From Vibrio astriarenae (GTDB lineage Bacteria; Pseudomonadota; Gammaproteobacteria; Enterobacterales; Vibrionaceae): DNA of 64,000 nucleotides. The notes under the pieces are model-generated. The model saw only the letters and a program-made list of their open reading frames with translations. It searched no databases and was not told where the DNA came from. The translations under genes were made by a program, and so were the position numbers. The stretch covers positions 124,001 through 188,000 of the forward strand of contig NZ_CP047476.1 of NCBI RefSeq assembly GCF_010587385.1, in the 5' to 3' direction. The first letter of the stretch is position 1; each line of letters opens with the position of its first letter. Below are positions 9,901-18,220 of the stretch, piece by piece.

Positions 9901-10179
9901 AATTTTCTTAAGTAAACGCTCTTTTTGCTCGGGGAATGAGCTGATTGCCTTACGATACTCATCGCGCTGGTTTTTCTGTTTATCGAAATTATCGACTTGG
10001 GTGAGTAGAGTTTGATATTGGCTAATGAGGAGATCATTCTTGGGATCTTCGGCGCTTAAGCGTGTGATTTCCGCCTCGATGGTTTGCTTATCAGGTAGTA
10101 CATTTGCCTGCAAAGTGAGGCTGCATGTAAGAGTGATAAAAAGACTTAAGAGAACAGACCAACATCTAGTGAACGACAT
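6907..10179 (-). CDS. Large MscS-family mechanosensitive channel (MscK/MscM type)
   Basis: 1090 residues, the size of Escherichia coli MscK or YjeP (MscM). A signal peptide (about residues 1-25, ending LQANV) is followed by a long coiled-coil-rich periplasmic domain (about 30-455). Many membrane helices follow (about 460-880), interrupted by a cytoplasmic loop (ARREELIAQQAEEAEAS...). The MscS core is C-terminal: FGVGLGFGLQEIFANFISGL pore helix, LFERPIRIGDIVTI beta domain, and the terminal FPQMDIHVRDWP typical of this subfamily. It releases solutes on membrane tension during osmotic downshock. MscK and MscM cannot be separated by eye. Confidence 0.9.
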   Translation of the reverse strand: MSFTRCWSVLLSLFITLTCSLTLQANVLPDKQTIEAEITRLSAEDPKNDLLISQYQTLLTQVDNFDKQKNQRDEYRKAISSFPEQKERLLKKIEEVPTLEIFKSGLEESSADLSQNINSLQAALSEWRTSLQSTTEQSKKLSSDRTTLPQALAQLDQKIDQESLNAPNQSSTIDDWLGLASLEALRLDREVMKAELDSLDERTELFRLELQLVENKIQIGSPLVIQWQERLTSVEQASVKELISRARSMSDNRGNANDNLAKQLDSMVDDADELESVLALVEQARVDAQRLDSERRNLTDEQRLIKDNLSWLSGSTSFGASIRAQLQRLPTSFSRDTIPDQIANAHIRKYEIGQILDDEAMDSALKTNRMAGTLNNPVTALAHQLRVELLNNYEKLIVSLSKQQLAQNQYQLEVETARKFLTEQQLWTRSNVPMWEHLTDFSALTWTGNATPLATLLSAISSKKMTTLLGLFFTYTGVLLIIRHYFNKQSSKLRAEYAKVFGHPLKDRFRHSIILVFNAIIRSCALPLWFSITALSIDGLWPNDASSELKTVALSASIGLFANEMLHSLSFKQGLLVTHLGWPEHIRAYLHQQSYRIRWPFLVLCLLIFLVEIISGNNEAELSRVLFLQLIIGMSVVYYSLLRSEHLPTTIPAPFNQGFPLLMLRTIILGSFVVIAVMAILGYYIAAWLILIYQQLSIFVILGFLLTYQMCERWLKLEHRQLNYQRLLARREELIAQQAEEAEASSEISELRESFPEVEDQGLGSEVISEQSMTLLRGLSLIGLIIAILTLWSSALEMTSMLDKVVLWQVSETTQSGTQLVDITLQSVVYALITAIVTWVGVRNLPGILELLVLRRLELAPGAGYAVTTLMRYLIVMGGLFSAFALLGFQWSKLQWLVAAFGVGLGFGLQEIFANFISGLILLFERPIRIGDIVTINDLSGTVSKIQTRATTIIDWDNKEIVVPNKTFITEKLINWSLTDPITRIVIPIGVAYGSDVEKVEALLNQIADEHPLVLETPSPTVVFLAFGASSLDFELRVHITAIDHRLSTIHTLNKTIDKLFKENEIEIAFPQMDIHVRDWPPRGGESSET

Positions 10180-10286
10180 GAGCGTAGTGACTCCCTTTCT
10201 ATTAAGCAGTGGTTTGCACTTTTCAATAGTAAGTGTATACGCAAGTTCTCGATCTGGAGGACGAAGTAAAAAAAGAGGACAAAGAA

Positions 10287-10315
10287 AAAGGAGCCGTTGA
10301 GTACACGGCTCCTTT
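10287..10315 (-). terminator. Terminator of the sCache chemoreceptor gene
   Basis: Perfect 11-bp stem AAAGGAGCCGT / ACGGCTCCTTT with a 7-base loop. Read on the minus strand it is followed by TTCTTT after a CCTTT arm, 22 bases past the stop at 10338. Confidence 0.85.
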
Positions 10316-10337
10316 GCGTAGGGTTTTGGTTATAGTG

Positions 10338-12002
10338 TTAAGCGATTTTAAAGCGAGAGATCAACTGCTCTAACTGTGATGCTCGGCTATTTAGCTCACC
10401 ACTACCCGTGCGATTGAGCTCAGCTAGAGAAGCTGAGCGAGCACTTTGATCAGAAATCGTTACAATGCGTTCTGCAATATCACGACCTACTGCCGCCTGT
10501 TCCTCGGTTGCAGTTGCGATCAATGAGTTCATGTCGTGAATGTTAGCAATCGCCCGTTGGATTTCTTCTATAGCAGACGCCGCCGCGTTGGCTTCTTGTA
10601 CTGTGTCGTCACCGCGCTCACGACTTGTGTTCATCGATTGAACTGCTTCGTCTGAGGCTTGTTTTAGACGTTCAATCATCGTGTGGATGTCACCAGTGCT
10701 CTGTTGAGTACGACTTGCAAGTTGACGTACTTCATCGGCTACAACCGCAAAGCCACGCCCTTGTTCACCCGCGCGTGCTGCTTCGATTGCCGCGTTCAGT
10801 GCGAGAAGGTTCGTTTGCTCAGCGATATCTTGAATCACAACCAGCGCAGTTGAAATGCTCTGTACGTTGTCTTCAAGACGCGAGATAACGGTGCTTGCTT
10901 CCAAGACTTCGTCAGCGAGTGATTGCACCGAACGTGCTGCACGGTTTACGGTTTCTTGAGCCGATCTCGCATTGGTGTCAGCCTCTTGCGCTGACTGTGC
11001 CGCGCTCAATGCATTTTGTGAAATCTCATGCGAGCTGGAAGTCATCTCAGTCATTGCTGTCGCGACTTGCTCGGTTTCGCGGTTTTGCTCTGCTGCTAGC
11101 GTATCAACCTCATGTGCACGAGATGACATGGCGTTGGTCTCTTCAACCACGGCTTGGCTGGTAGAGGAAACGTTAGAGATTATCTCTTGCAGACTAATAA
11201 CAAACGCGTTGAAGTTAGTGCTAAGTTGATTGAACTCTGACGCAGCAAAGTTTTCCATACGAGCGGTAAGGTCGGCATCGCCTTTAGCGAATGATGCAAG
11301 TGATGTATCGAACAGCTCAAGTGGTTTCATGATACTGCGAGTGATCAGTGTTGCAATGAAGGCCACTGCAATGATGACAGCAAAGCTGATTGAACCCACT
11401 GCCATGATTGAAGACAATACGGCAGCGTTAGATTTTTCCTCCATCTGACTGATCATGTTGTCGATATCATCCGTGTAGAAACCAGTCCCTAGCATCAAGT
11501 CCCACTCAGGGATAAAGATAGAGTAACCAAGCTTTGGTAGTGCCTCACTTTGACCCGGTTTCGGGAAGTAGTAAGTGGTGAAATCCCCTGTTTTTGCATT
11601 ACGAATCAGATCTTGGATGAAGCGATTACCGCGGGCATCTGTCGCGTTATAGAAGTTCTTACCAATATCTGCTGTGCTTTTACCTACAACAACACGGTGA
11701 CCTTTTGAATCATAGCCGAAAATATAGCCGTCTTTGCCGAATGTCATGTTACGTAAAATTGGCATGGCTTCTTCAAGATCTGCCCCTGCGTCAATCAGAG
11801 GCTGAACCGCAGATTCTGCCATTTGGAGATAGTTCTTTAACTCCGCCTCTTTGGAGGCAAGCATATTTTCACGGGTATCAGAGAACTGCTGTTGAGTAAG
11901 ATCTTTTGTCTTGAAGTATGTGACAGACAGCATGCCAACAGACACCAAGATTAAAGGAATTATAGCGAGTATATACAAGCGCTTACGAATAGAAACGTCC
12001 AT
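10338..12002 (-). CDS. Methyl-accepting chemotaxis protein with sCache_2 sensor
   Basis: 554 residues. A membrane helix (about 9-29) is followed by a periplasmic single Cache_2 domain (about 35-185). Its typical strings are [25 protein letters not shown] and [12 protein letters not shown] second helix (about 195-220), a HAMP domain ([20 protein letters not shown]) and the signalling coiled coil with [15 protein letters not shown] and [18 protein letters not shown] complete it. Cache_2 sensors of this kind often recognise small carboxylates. The gene lies next to the oligoalginate lyase operon, separated by a terminator, so a link to alginate-derived acids is possible but unproven. Confidence 0.92.
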   Translation of the reverse strand: MDVSIRKRLYILAIIPLILVSVGMLSVTYFKTKDLTQQQFSDTRENMLASKEAELKNYLQMAESAVQPLIDAGADLEEAMPILRNMTFGKDGYIFGYDSKGHRVVVGKSTADIGKNFYNATDARGNRFIQDLIRNAKTGDFTTYYFPKPGQSEALPKLGYSIFIPEWDLMLGTGFYTDDIDNMISQMEEKSNAAVLSSIMAVGSISFAVIIAVAFIATLITRSIMKPLELFDTSLASFAKGDADLTARMENFAASEFNQLSTNFNAFVISLQEIISNVSSTSQAVVEETNAMSSRAHEVDTLAAEQNRETEQVATAMTEMTSSSHEISQNALSAAQSAQEADTNARSAQETVNRAARSVQSLADEVLEASTVISRLEDNVQSISTALVVIQDIAEQTNLLALNAAIEAARAGEQGRGFAVVADEVRQLASRTQQSTGDIHTMIERLKQASDEAVQSMNTSRERGDDTVQEANAAASAIEEIQRAIANIHDMNSLIATATEEQAAVGRDIAERIVTISDQSARSASLAELNRTGSGELNSRASQLEQLISRFKIA

Positions 12003-12271
12003 GATTCAACCTTTTATAGTATGTTATGTTTTGGTGGATTGTACATGCATGTTTCAAAATGTAACGTTGTATTATTAACAAATTTATTAATTGTTATGGA
12101 AAAAGAGATTTATTGATCTGAGCAGTATGGGTAAGTTGCTGAATTAAAAGTGGTTAGTATTTATACCGTACGGTCTGGTCAGAGGAGCGAATAAAAAAGC
12201 CAGATGCGTCCTGCATCTGGCTTTTGCTTAGTTCCCGAAATAAGTCGCTATGACTAAGTAGTGCTACTTAA
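12003..12271. other. Intergenic region between lyase operon and chemoreceptor
   Basis: AT-rich. It contains the lyase-operon terminator (12195-12225), a perfect 10-bp palindrome ACCGTACGGT (12165-12174) and an AT-rich inverted repeat TAACAA / TTGTTA (12076-12096). The chemoreceptor promoter must be in the right part as read on the minus strand, but no clear boxes are seen. Confidence 0.4.
12195..12225 (-). terminator. Terminator of the PL17 lyase operon
   Basis: Perfect 13-bp stem AAAAGCCAGATGC / GCATCTGGCTTTT with a 5-base loop. On the minus strand it runs into TTTTTTATT, 47 bases after the last stop codon. Confidence 0.92.
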
Positions 12272-14425
12272 TTAAAGCTGTGCGAATGCACCTTCCCAAG
12301 TGAATGACTCGCCGCCGAACTCAACTGTGTGAGTTCCTGCTTGCTTGTCTTCGCTCAGGTTGCAAATCGCGTATTGGTAGGTGTTACCTGTTGTTGTTGC
12401 GATACGAACAACAGTACCAATCTCGTTGTGACCGACGACTGTTACAGACTCAACTAGACCGCGAGCGTTAGTCGATTGCTCGAACTCTTCGTTAAAGTAG
12501 CCGTGAGTTTCTAGAACAGAAGCGAATACATGATCTTTTGCCGTTTGACGGTGGATCATCGCAGGTTCGCTACGTAGATTGAAGTCTGGATCGTTCGCGC
12601 CTAGACGAGCAAAGATTACTTCGCTGTCTGCCGCAGATGCACTGGTTACTAGTGAGTAGTAGCTGTTGTTTACAAGCCAGCTTACTAGTGAGCTGCCTTC
12701 GACTTTACCTGAGCCAAGGTTCCAAAGGTGTTGGTAACCATCTGAATCGCCGACAGGCTTCAGAGTTGACTCTGTGTTGTAGTCGAAATCAGTACGGATG
12801 ATTTGACCAGAGTAGTGTACTGGTAGGTCGTACTGGTTCTCTTGCTCAGATTCGATGCGGTAAACATCGATCACTAGCGGCTTTTCAAACTCTGGTAGAT
12901 CAGCAAGAAGGATGCTGCGCTGCATTTCTGTGCCTTCGTAGTAGCCAGAGATACGGCCGCTCATGCCTTGTAGCTCAGTGTTGTCTGTGTTGAAGAAGTG
13001 CTTCTCACCAAACTTAGACTCAGCCAGTGCTGTGTTGAAGTTGTTTTGTGTCTTCTGGTTAACGGTTACCGTGTTGTGAGCAACAGTTTGTTTACAGTAA
13101 GACTTGTTCTCAGGGATGTAACGACCGCCGAACTTAGGCTCAACGTTTACCCAGCGACCGTAGCCGTAGTCGTGAAGAACTTCGTGGCCGCGGTTGAATA
13201 CACTTAGGTGCAGACCGTCGTAGTGACCGTGGTCAAGCGCAGAGTGGTACTGGTGGTCAGAACCGTGTTGGCCGAACCAGATTAGTGCCATGGTGTCGTC
13301 GTCTTTCGCATCACGGTGACGCAGGATACCTAGGCCACCTTTTTCGCCCTCTGGACCATCAGTGATGTATAGGCTGCCCCAGTTAAATGGCTTGATTTCA
13401 TCAGCCACTTCCACTGCGTTAGACAGAGTAAGGCCTGAAGAGTGAACCCAAACGTTTTGCTGGTGGTTAGCCATAGCGAGTAGCGTTTCAGCTTGCTCGT
13501 AACGGTGGAAACATACCGATGTTGCCATAACAACACCCTCATCGTTGATAGAGATCGTCTTCGATGAGTCGTTACATGCAGGTAGAGTGCCGTCAGGGAA
13601 TGCCGTCTTAAATACCGCGTAAGACGTCGTTTTGATCACTGAGTTGTTGAACTCGTAGATACCGATTTCTGGCTGACGACGTTCGATAGCTTCTGCAAAT
13701 AGGTAGATTGGACGCAGTGAGAAACGGTGGTAGTAAGGACCTTCCATGTAGTAGCCGTCTGGCGAGAACAATTGATCTAGTTGAGCTAGGAAACCGCCGC
13801 TGACTTTGTCTAGTTTTAGACCGTAGAGTGCTTTGTCTACAGATTCTTGGTCATTGATGGCGTAGCCACAGATACCTACAGCCGCAACAGCCCAAAGACC
13901 GTGGTTGTGAACGATGTCAAAGTCGTGACCGTAAGTCACAACAAATAGGTCAATCATCTGCTTGAACAGGTCAGTTTCAATCAGCGTTTTTTGCTCATCA
14001 GAAAGTGTGTGGAATACACAAGAGTACGCACACGAAGCGTAAAGCATCCACATGTTTTCGTTAAGTGTTTGGTGGAAGATCTTACCCGGTGGGTTAGTAT
14101 CTTTACTTACGTTGCTCTCAAGAGTTGGGTATACCTTAGCGTATGCAGTGAGCATGTCTACGATGTAGTCACGGTACTTCTGGTCTTCTGTGATAAGGAA
14201 AAGACGACCTGCGATGTCCATGTGAATGTAGTTTTGCTTGTGACGGTTGTGCTCGTAACCGCCACCTTCACCGTGACCTGGAACCTCGATACCGACTTCT
14301 GACATGTAAGCATCCGCTTGCTTGATGTCTCGTGCAAGTGCTTTACCCAGCAGGCTGTCCGTGCCTAGTGCGCCACGAAGTTCTGCTGCTTCGTCGAAGT
14401 TAAGTAATAGTGGTTGGTAGCTCAT
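12272..14425 (-). CDS. Oligoalginate lyase, PL17 family (second gene of tandem pair)
   Basis: 717 residues without a signal peptide, so cytoplasmic. It has the PL17 layout: an alpha/alpha-barrel (about 1-330) followed by a heparinase II/III-like beta-sandwich (about 360-717). Expected catalytic landmarks are IVHNHGLWAVAA (Asn174, His175), EGPYYHRF (Tyr231/232), a His-rich HSALDHGHYDG loop (His399, His401) and DYGYGRW (Tyr420/422). PL17 enzymes act exolytically on alginate oligomers, releasing unsaturated uronate. The start codon directly follows the TAA of the upstream lyase gene, with AGGAGA inside that gene's end, so translation is probably coupled. It is about half identical to its neighbour by eye, a duplication comparable to the V. 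splendidus OalB/OalC pair. Confidence 0.92.
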   Translation of the reverse strand: MSYQPLLLNFDEAAELRGALGTDSLLGKALARDIKQADAYMSEVGIEVPGHGEGGGYEHNRHKQNYIHMDIAGRLFLITEDQKYRDYIVDMLTAYAKVYPTLESNVSKDTNPPGKIFHQTLNENMWMLYASCAYSCVFHTLSDEQKTLIETDLFKQMIDLFVVTYGHDFDIVHNHGLWAVAAVGICGYAINDQESVDKALYGLKLDKVSGGFLAQLDQLFSPDGYYMEGPYYHRFSLRPIYLFAEAIERRQPEIGIYEFNNSVIKTTSYAVFKTAFPDGTLPACNDSSKTISINDEGVVMATSVCFHRYEQAETLLAMANHQQNVWVHSSGLTLSNAVEVADEIKPFNWGSLYITDGPEGEKGGLGILRHRDAKDDDTMALIWFGQHGSDHQYHSALDHGHYDGLHLSVFNRGHEVLHDYGYGRWVNVEPKFGGRYIPENKSYCKQTVAHNTVTVNQKTQNNFNTALAESKFGEKHFFNTDNTELQGMSGRISGYYEGTEMQRSILLADLPEFEKPLVIDVYRIESEQENQYDLPVHYSGQIIRTDFDYNTESTLKPVGDSDGYQHLWNLGSGKVEGSSLVSWLVNNSYYSLVTSASAADSEVIFARLGANDPDFNLRSEPAMIHRQTAKDHVFASVLETHGYFNEEFEQSTNARGLVESVTVVGHNEIGTVVRIATTTGNTYQYAICNLSEDKQAGTHTVEFGGESFTWEGAFAQL

Positions 14426-16582
14426 TTAAACTGTCTCCTGAGGGATAGCTTGGATTTCAACTGAATAGAAACCTGTCCAGTTGTAAGTTTTATCATTAAT
14501 GATTATTTCGTTGTTTGATGTCTCAGATGCGTTCGCATCATTAGACAGTAGCAGAGTCACAAGCGATTGCTCGGTTTCAATCTCAACTGCAGAGGCAGTA
14601 TCAGTATGACCCAGTACTTTAATGTTATTAACCTTGCCGCGTGCGTTTACCGACTGTTCGAACTCTTCATTGAAATAGCCATGTGTCTCCACCACAGAAG
14701 CAAACAAAGATGTCTCGCCCTTGCTACGTAAGATAAACGCAGGCTCGCTACGAAGGTTAAAGCTCGGATCATTAGCACCAGTGCGAGTGAAAATGACTTC
14801 ACCGTTATTATTGGAGCTTGTGCCCAGCCATGTGTAATAGGTGTTGTTTTGCAGCCAGCTAACCAGCGCGGTGTCGTTGGCTTCACCTGCACCGATTTTC
14901 CATAGGTGCTGATAACCCGCATCTGAACCAAGAGATTCAAGCGTTTTGAACGTCTCATATTCAAAATTGGTGCGGATGATCTGACCTTGATATTGATGAG
15001 AGTAGTCGTATTGATGCTCACCCTCACCCTTGATGCGGTATAGATCGATCAATAGTGGTGCTTCAAGCTCATCAAGAGTGAGAAGGAATGCGCTGCGCTG
15101 AAGGCCAAAGCCATCGTAATGCTCGTTAGCAAACGCGCTCATGCCCTTAAGCTTCTCATCGTTCACTTGGAAGAAGTGGGGCGTACCACTGACTGAGTCG
15201 GCGCGGTCTACATCGAAGTCGTTTTGGCAAGTTTCATCAATCGTAATCGCATTGTGCGCGATAGTTTGACGAGCATAGCCTGGGTTTTCTGCTAGGTAAC
15301 GGCCGCCAAACTTAGGCTCTACATTGACCCAACGGCAGAAGCCATATTCACGCAGTACTTCTTGGCCGCGATTAAAGAAGGTAATACCTAGCGTATCGAA
15401 GTGACCATGTCCCATGCCGTGCATGCCGTAGTTCATGACAAGCTGGGTGACGTCACCACTGTTATCTTGCATACGAACGAAGCCTTGTGCTCCTTGGTCA
15501 CCATTTGGACCTTCAGCCAGTTCCATACTAGGCCAGTAAGGCAGGCCAATTTCACGTTCCGCTTGGGCTTTTTCATAGGCTTGAGATAGCTTAAGGCCGC
15601 AAGGGTGCATCCACACACCGCCTTGGATCTTAGCCATGCCAAGAATGTTGTCGTCCAGCTCATAGTGAGCACCATAGATACCCACAGCAACTTGTACGCC
15701 AGCGTCATTGATACCCATACTTTGTGATGCATCATTCAGTGCAGGGAAAACGCCGTTCGGGTAAGCCGTCGCAAGCAGGGCTTGAACGGTATTGCCAACC
15801 ACACCGTTTTTGTAGTTGTAGATATCCACTTCTGGCATATGACGGTGAATGATCTCAGCCAACAGAACCAGAGGGCGGATAGTAAAGCGAGAATAGTATG
15901 GCCCTTCAAGGTAGTAACCTGATGGCGCGAATAGATTTGATACTTGGTCTAGGAAACCACTGGTGGCTTCACGATCTTTACCGTAAACCGCCATCTCAAG
16001 GTATTCAGGGCGATTGATAGCGACTGCACACGCACCGACTGCCGCGACAGCCCACACACCATGGTTGTGGATATGGTCAAAGCGGTAAGCGTATTTCTCT
16101 GTGCTCATCTCAATCATTGGGATAAACACACGCTCGATGATGCGGTCACGCTCTTCTTGCGTCATGGTTGAAGCGACACATGAGTAAGCAATACTGGTAA
16201 ACAATAGCCAGCCATGCTCATTAAGAATTTGATGGAATAAACGACCAGTAGGGTTGGTATTCTTTTGAACCTGATAGTCTAGAGTCAGGTACTTATCTGC
16301 GTACCAGTTCAGTAAGTCTTTTACAAAGGTAGCGTATTTCTTTTCCTGAGTAATAAGGAAAAGGCGACCAGCGATATTCATATAGGTGTAGTTTTGCTTA
16401 TGGCGGTTGTGTTCGTAACCACCGGCTTCACCATGGCCAGGCACATCGAGAGGAAGCGCCATGAAAGCATCCACTTCTTTGCGGTGTGCTTCGATGGTAC
16501 GCCCCATTAAACTGGATCTACCGACTTCTTTACGAAGTGCTTCAATTTCTTCCTGGGAAAGAAGGATTGGCTGTGTCGTCAT
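14426..16582 (-). CDS. Oligoalginate lyase, PL17 family (first gene of tandem pair)
   Basis: 718 residues, no signal peptide, same PL17 plus heparinase II/III-like architecture as the downstream copy. Landmarks are HIHNHGVWAVAA (Asn173, His174), EGPYYSRF (Tyr229/230), HGMGHGHFDTLG (His392, His394) and EYGFCRW. The last motif has Phe-Cys where the neighbour has Tyr-Gly, and the His loop lacks one His. Substrate length or mannuronate/guluronate preference may therefore differ. It is the promoter-proximal gene of a two-gene operon that diverges from kdgF across 312 bases. An operator-like element lies upstream. Confidence 0.92.
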   Translation of the reverse strand: MTTQPILLSQEEIEALRKEVGRSSLMGRTIEAHRKEVDAFMALPLDVPGHGEAGGYEHNRHKQNYTYMNIAGRLFLITQEKKYATFVKDLLNWYADKYLTLDYQVQKNTNPTGRLFHQILNEHGWLLFTSIAYSCVASTMTQEERDRIIERVFIPMIEMSTEKYAYRFDHIHNHGVWAVAAVGACAVAINRPEYLEMAVYGKDREATSGFLDQVSNLFAPSGYYLEGPYYSRFTIRPLVLLAEIIHRHMPEVDIYNYKNGVVGNTVQALLATAYPNGVFPALNDASQSMGINDAGVQVAVGIYGAHYELDDNILGMAKIQGGVWMHPCGLKLSQAYEKAQAEREIGLPYWPSMELAEGPNGDQGAQGFVRMQDNSGDVTQLVMNYGMHGMGHGHFDTLGITFFNRGQEVLREYGFCRWVNVEPKFGGRYLAENPGYARQTIAHNAITIDETCQNDFDVDRADSVSGTPHFFQVNDEKLKGMSAFANEHYDGFGLQRSAFLLTLDELEAPLLIDLYRIKGEGEHQYDYSHQYQGQIIRTNFEYETFKTLESLGSDAGYQHLWKIGAGEANDTALVSWLQNNTYYTWLGTSSNNNGEVIFTRTGANDPSFNLRSEPAFILRSKGETSLFASVVETHGYFNEEFEQSVNARGKVNNIKVLGHTDTASAVEIETEQSLVTLLLSNDANASETSNNEIIINDKTYNWTGFYSVEIQAIPQETV

Positions 16583-16628
16583 TATGCTAATACCTTAGAT
16601 AAGTATCGATATTCTATAAGGTACAATA

Positions 16629-16639
16629 AAGTAATACAA
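16629..16639. promoter_or_regulatory. Weak operator-like word before the PL17 operon
   Basis: On the minus strand TTGTATTACTT, 9 of 11 against TTGTATGACAA. It covers the putative -35 hexamer. It is weaker than the kdgF site, and a separate half-site TTGTA lies just downstream. Confidence 0.35.
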
Positions 16640-16787
16640 TAAGAGGTTTCATGGTAGCGAGACAAATCAAAACAATGATCGACATCACGCAAGTGTCTTT
16701 AACTCGATGATTTATAACGGTATTTTTACGCAAGTCGATGGCTTGTTCGGTTTTTGTGCAGCTGAGTAGAGGGCTTTTACTCGACGG

Positions 16788-16809
16788 TTAATTGATTTAT
16801 GTCACATAA
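16788..16809 (+). promoter_or_regulatory. CRP-like site before kdgF
   Basis: ATTGA-TTTATG-TCACA (core 16791-16806): perfect right half TCACA with an imperfect left half (aTTGA for TGTGA). Its centre is about 60 bases upstream of the expected start point near 16859, which fits class I activation. Carbon-catabolite control is inferred. Confidence 0.45.
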
Positions 16810-16820
16810 TTATGGATATA

Positions 16821-16831
16821 TTGTATGACAA
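16821..16831. promoter_or_regulatory. Operator-like word TTGTATGACAA (kdgF operon)
   Basis: Exact complement of the SDR and dehR-upstream word TTGTCATACAA. It overlaps the putative -35 ATGACA (16825-16830), the position expected for a repressor relieved by an alginate breakdown product. Confidence 0.62.
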
Positions 16832-16894
16832 TTAAGTTTGATGGGCTATGATTACCCCAACAAAAGACAAAGTACTTTATTCGGAGATTAGAAA

Positions 16895-17230
16895 ATGAAT
16901 CCATTTTTTGTAAATGCTGAGCACCCATGGGAAGACTTGGGCGATGGTATCAAGCGTAAGATCGTTGCTTACACTGATGACCTAATGGCAGTTCACCTGA
17001 ACTTTGATAAAGGCGCAATCGGCCACCCGCATACTCATGAAATTCATGACCAAATCGGTTACGTTGTTCGTGGTAGCTTTGAAGCGGAAATTGACGGTGA
17101 GAAAAAAGTACTAAAAGAAGGCGACGCATACTTCGCTCGTAAACTTGCTATGCACGGTGCAGTTGCTCTAGAACAAGACAGCATTCTTCTAGACATCTTC
17201 AACCCAGCTCGTGAAGACTTCCTGAAGTAA
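16895..17230 (+). CDS. kdgF: KdgF, unsaturated uronate-to-DEH isomerising cupin
   Basis: 111-residue single-domain cupin, normal size for KdgF. The metal ligands expected from characterised KdgF are visible as His46, His48, Gln53 and His87 (GHPHTHEIHDQIGYVVRG, then MHGAV). The C-terminal LDIFNPARED carries the Asp, Phe and Arg associated with activity. KdgF catalyses ring opening of 4,5-unsaturated monouronates to the linear ketouronate (DEH for alginate), which otherwise happens only slowly by itself. GGAG precedes the start. It is the first gene of kdgF-kdgK-eda, with 31 bases to kdgK. Confidence 0.93.
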   Translation: MNPFFVNAEHPWEDLGDGIKRKIVAYTDDLMAVHLNFDKGAIGHPHTHEIHDQIGYVVRGSFEAEIDGEKKVLKEGDAYFARKLAMHGAVALEQDSILLDIFNPAREDFLK

Positions 17231-17261
17231 TCTCTGCGTATTCAGTTGTTAAGGTAATTAA

Positions 17262-18188
17262 ATGAACACATTCAACATTGCAGTCATCGGTGAGTGCATG
17301 GTTGAGCTTCAGAAGAAAGAAGGTGAACTAAAGCAGACGTTTGGTGGTGATACACTAAATACTGCACTTTACCTTTCTCGTCTGACGAAAGCTCACAACG
17401 TTAACGTAAGTTATGTATCGGCTCTAGGTCGTGACCCATTCAGCATGGAAATGCTAGAAGCTTGGCAACAAGAAGGTATCAACACTGATACGGTTCTTAA
17501 CGTTGCTGATAAAACACCAGGCATCTACTACATCGAAACGGATGACACTGGTGAGCGCAGCTTCCACTACTGGCGCAGCGATTCTGCAGCGAAATACGTT
17601 TTCGACCAGCCAGAATCTGAAGAGCTTATTGAAAAGCTTTACTCATACGACGCTGTTTACATGAGTGGCATTACCTTGGCTATCCTAACGGAAGCAGGTC
17701 GCGAAAAGCTATTGACTTTCCTTGAAGCATTCAGTGAAAAAGGCGGCAAAGTTATCTTTGATAACAACTACCGTCCTAAGCTATGGGCAAGCGCTCAAGA
17801 AGCTCAGTCTTGGTACCTAAAAGTACTTAAGCACACTGATATTGCCCTACTGACTTTCGACGATGATCAACTACTATTTGGCGACATTTACGTTGAACAG
17901 TGCATCGAACGTACTTCTTCTCTAGGCGTTAGCGAGATTATCATCAAGCGTGGTGGTGATGCGTGTCTTGTGGTTGAAGGCGACGAGCAAAACTACGTAG
18001 CAGCAAACAAAATTGACAACGTAGTGGATACCACTGCCGCGGGCGATTCATTCAGTGCTGGTTTCGTAGCAAAACGCTTTACTGGCGGTACTGCTCGTGA
18101 AGCGGCGTTCACAGGCCACTGTGTTGCTGGTACGGTTATTCAATACAAAGGCGCGATCATCCCTAGTGATGTAATGCCTGAGCTGTAA
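17262..18188 (+). CDS. kdgK: 2-keto-3-deoxygluconate kinase
   Basis: 308-residue PfkB-family sugar kinase. The N-terminal GECMVEL and GGDTLNTALYLSR motifs bind the sugar acid. The C-terminal DTTAAGDSFSAGF contains the catalytic base Asp262 and the anion hole. It phosphorylates KDG to KDPG with ATP in the cytoplasm, the committed step after DEH reduction. AAGG lies before the ATG. It sits between kdgF and eda with about 31-base gaps, and codon use is strongly biased as in its neighbours. No defects are seen. Confidence 0.94.
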   Translation: MNTFNIAVIGECMVELQKKEGELKQTFGGDTLNTALYLSRLTKAHNVNVSYVSALGRDPFSMEMLEAWQQEGINTDTVLNVADKTPGIYYIETDDTGERSFHYWRSDSAAKYVFDQPESEELIEKLYSYDAVYMSGITLAILTEAGREKLLTFLEAFSEKGGKVIFDNNYRPKLWASAQEAQSWYLKVLKHTDIALLTFDDDQLLFGDIYVEQCIERTSSLGVSEIIIKRGGDACLVVEGDEQNYVAANKIDNVVDTTAAGDSFSAGFVAKRFTGGTAREAAFTGHCVAGTVIQYKGAIIPSDVMPEL

Positions 18189-18220
18189 GCTACTACTTCT
18201 AATTTAAAGAGAAAGTTACA

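Larger units (their letters stand above)
16583..16894. promoter_or_regulatory. Divergent control region, PL17 operon / kdgF operon
   Basis: 312 bases. On the minus strand a promoter with -35 TTGTAT (16634-16639), 17-base spacer and -10 TAGAAT (16611-16616) can drive the lyases. On the plus strand -35 ATGACA (16825-16830), 16-base spacer and -10 TATGAT (16847-16852) can drive kdgF. Operator-like words and a CRP-like site are listed separately. Confidence 0.55.
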
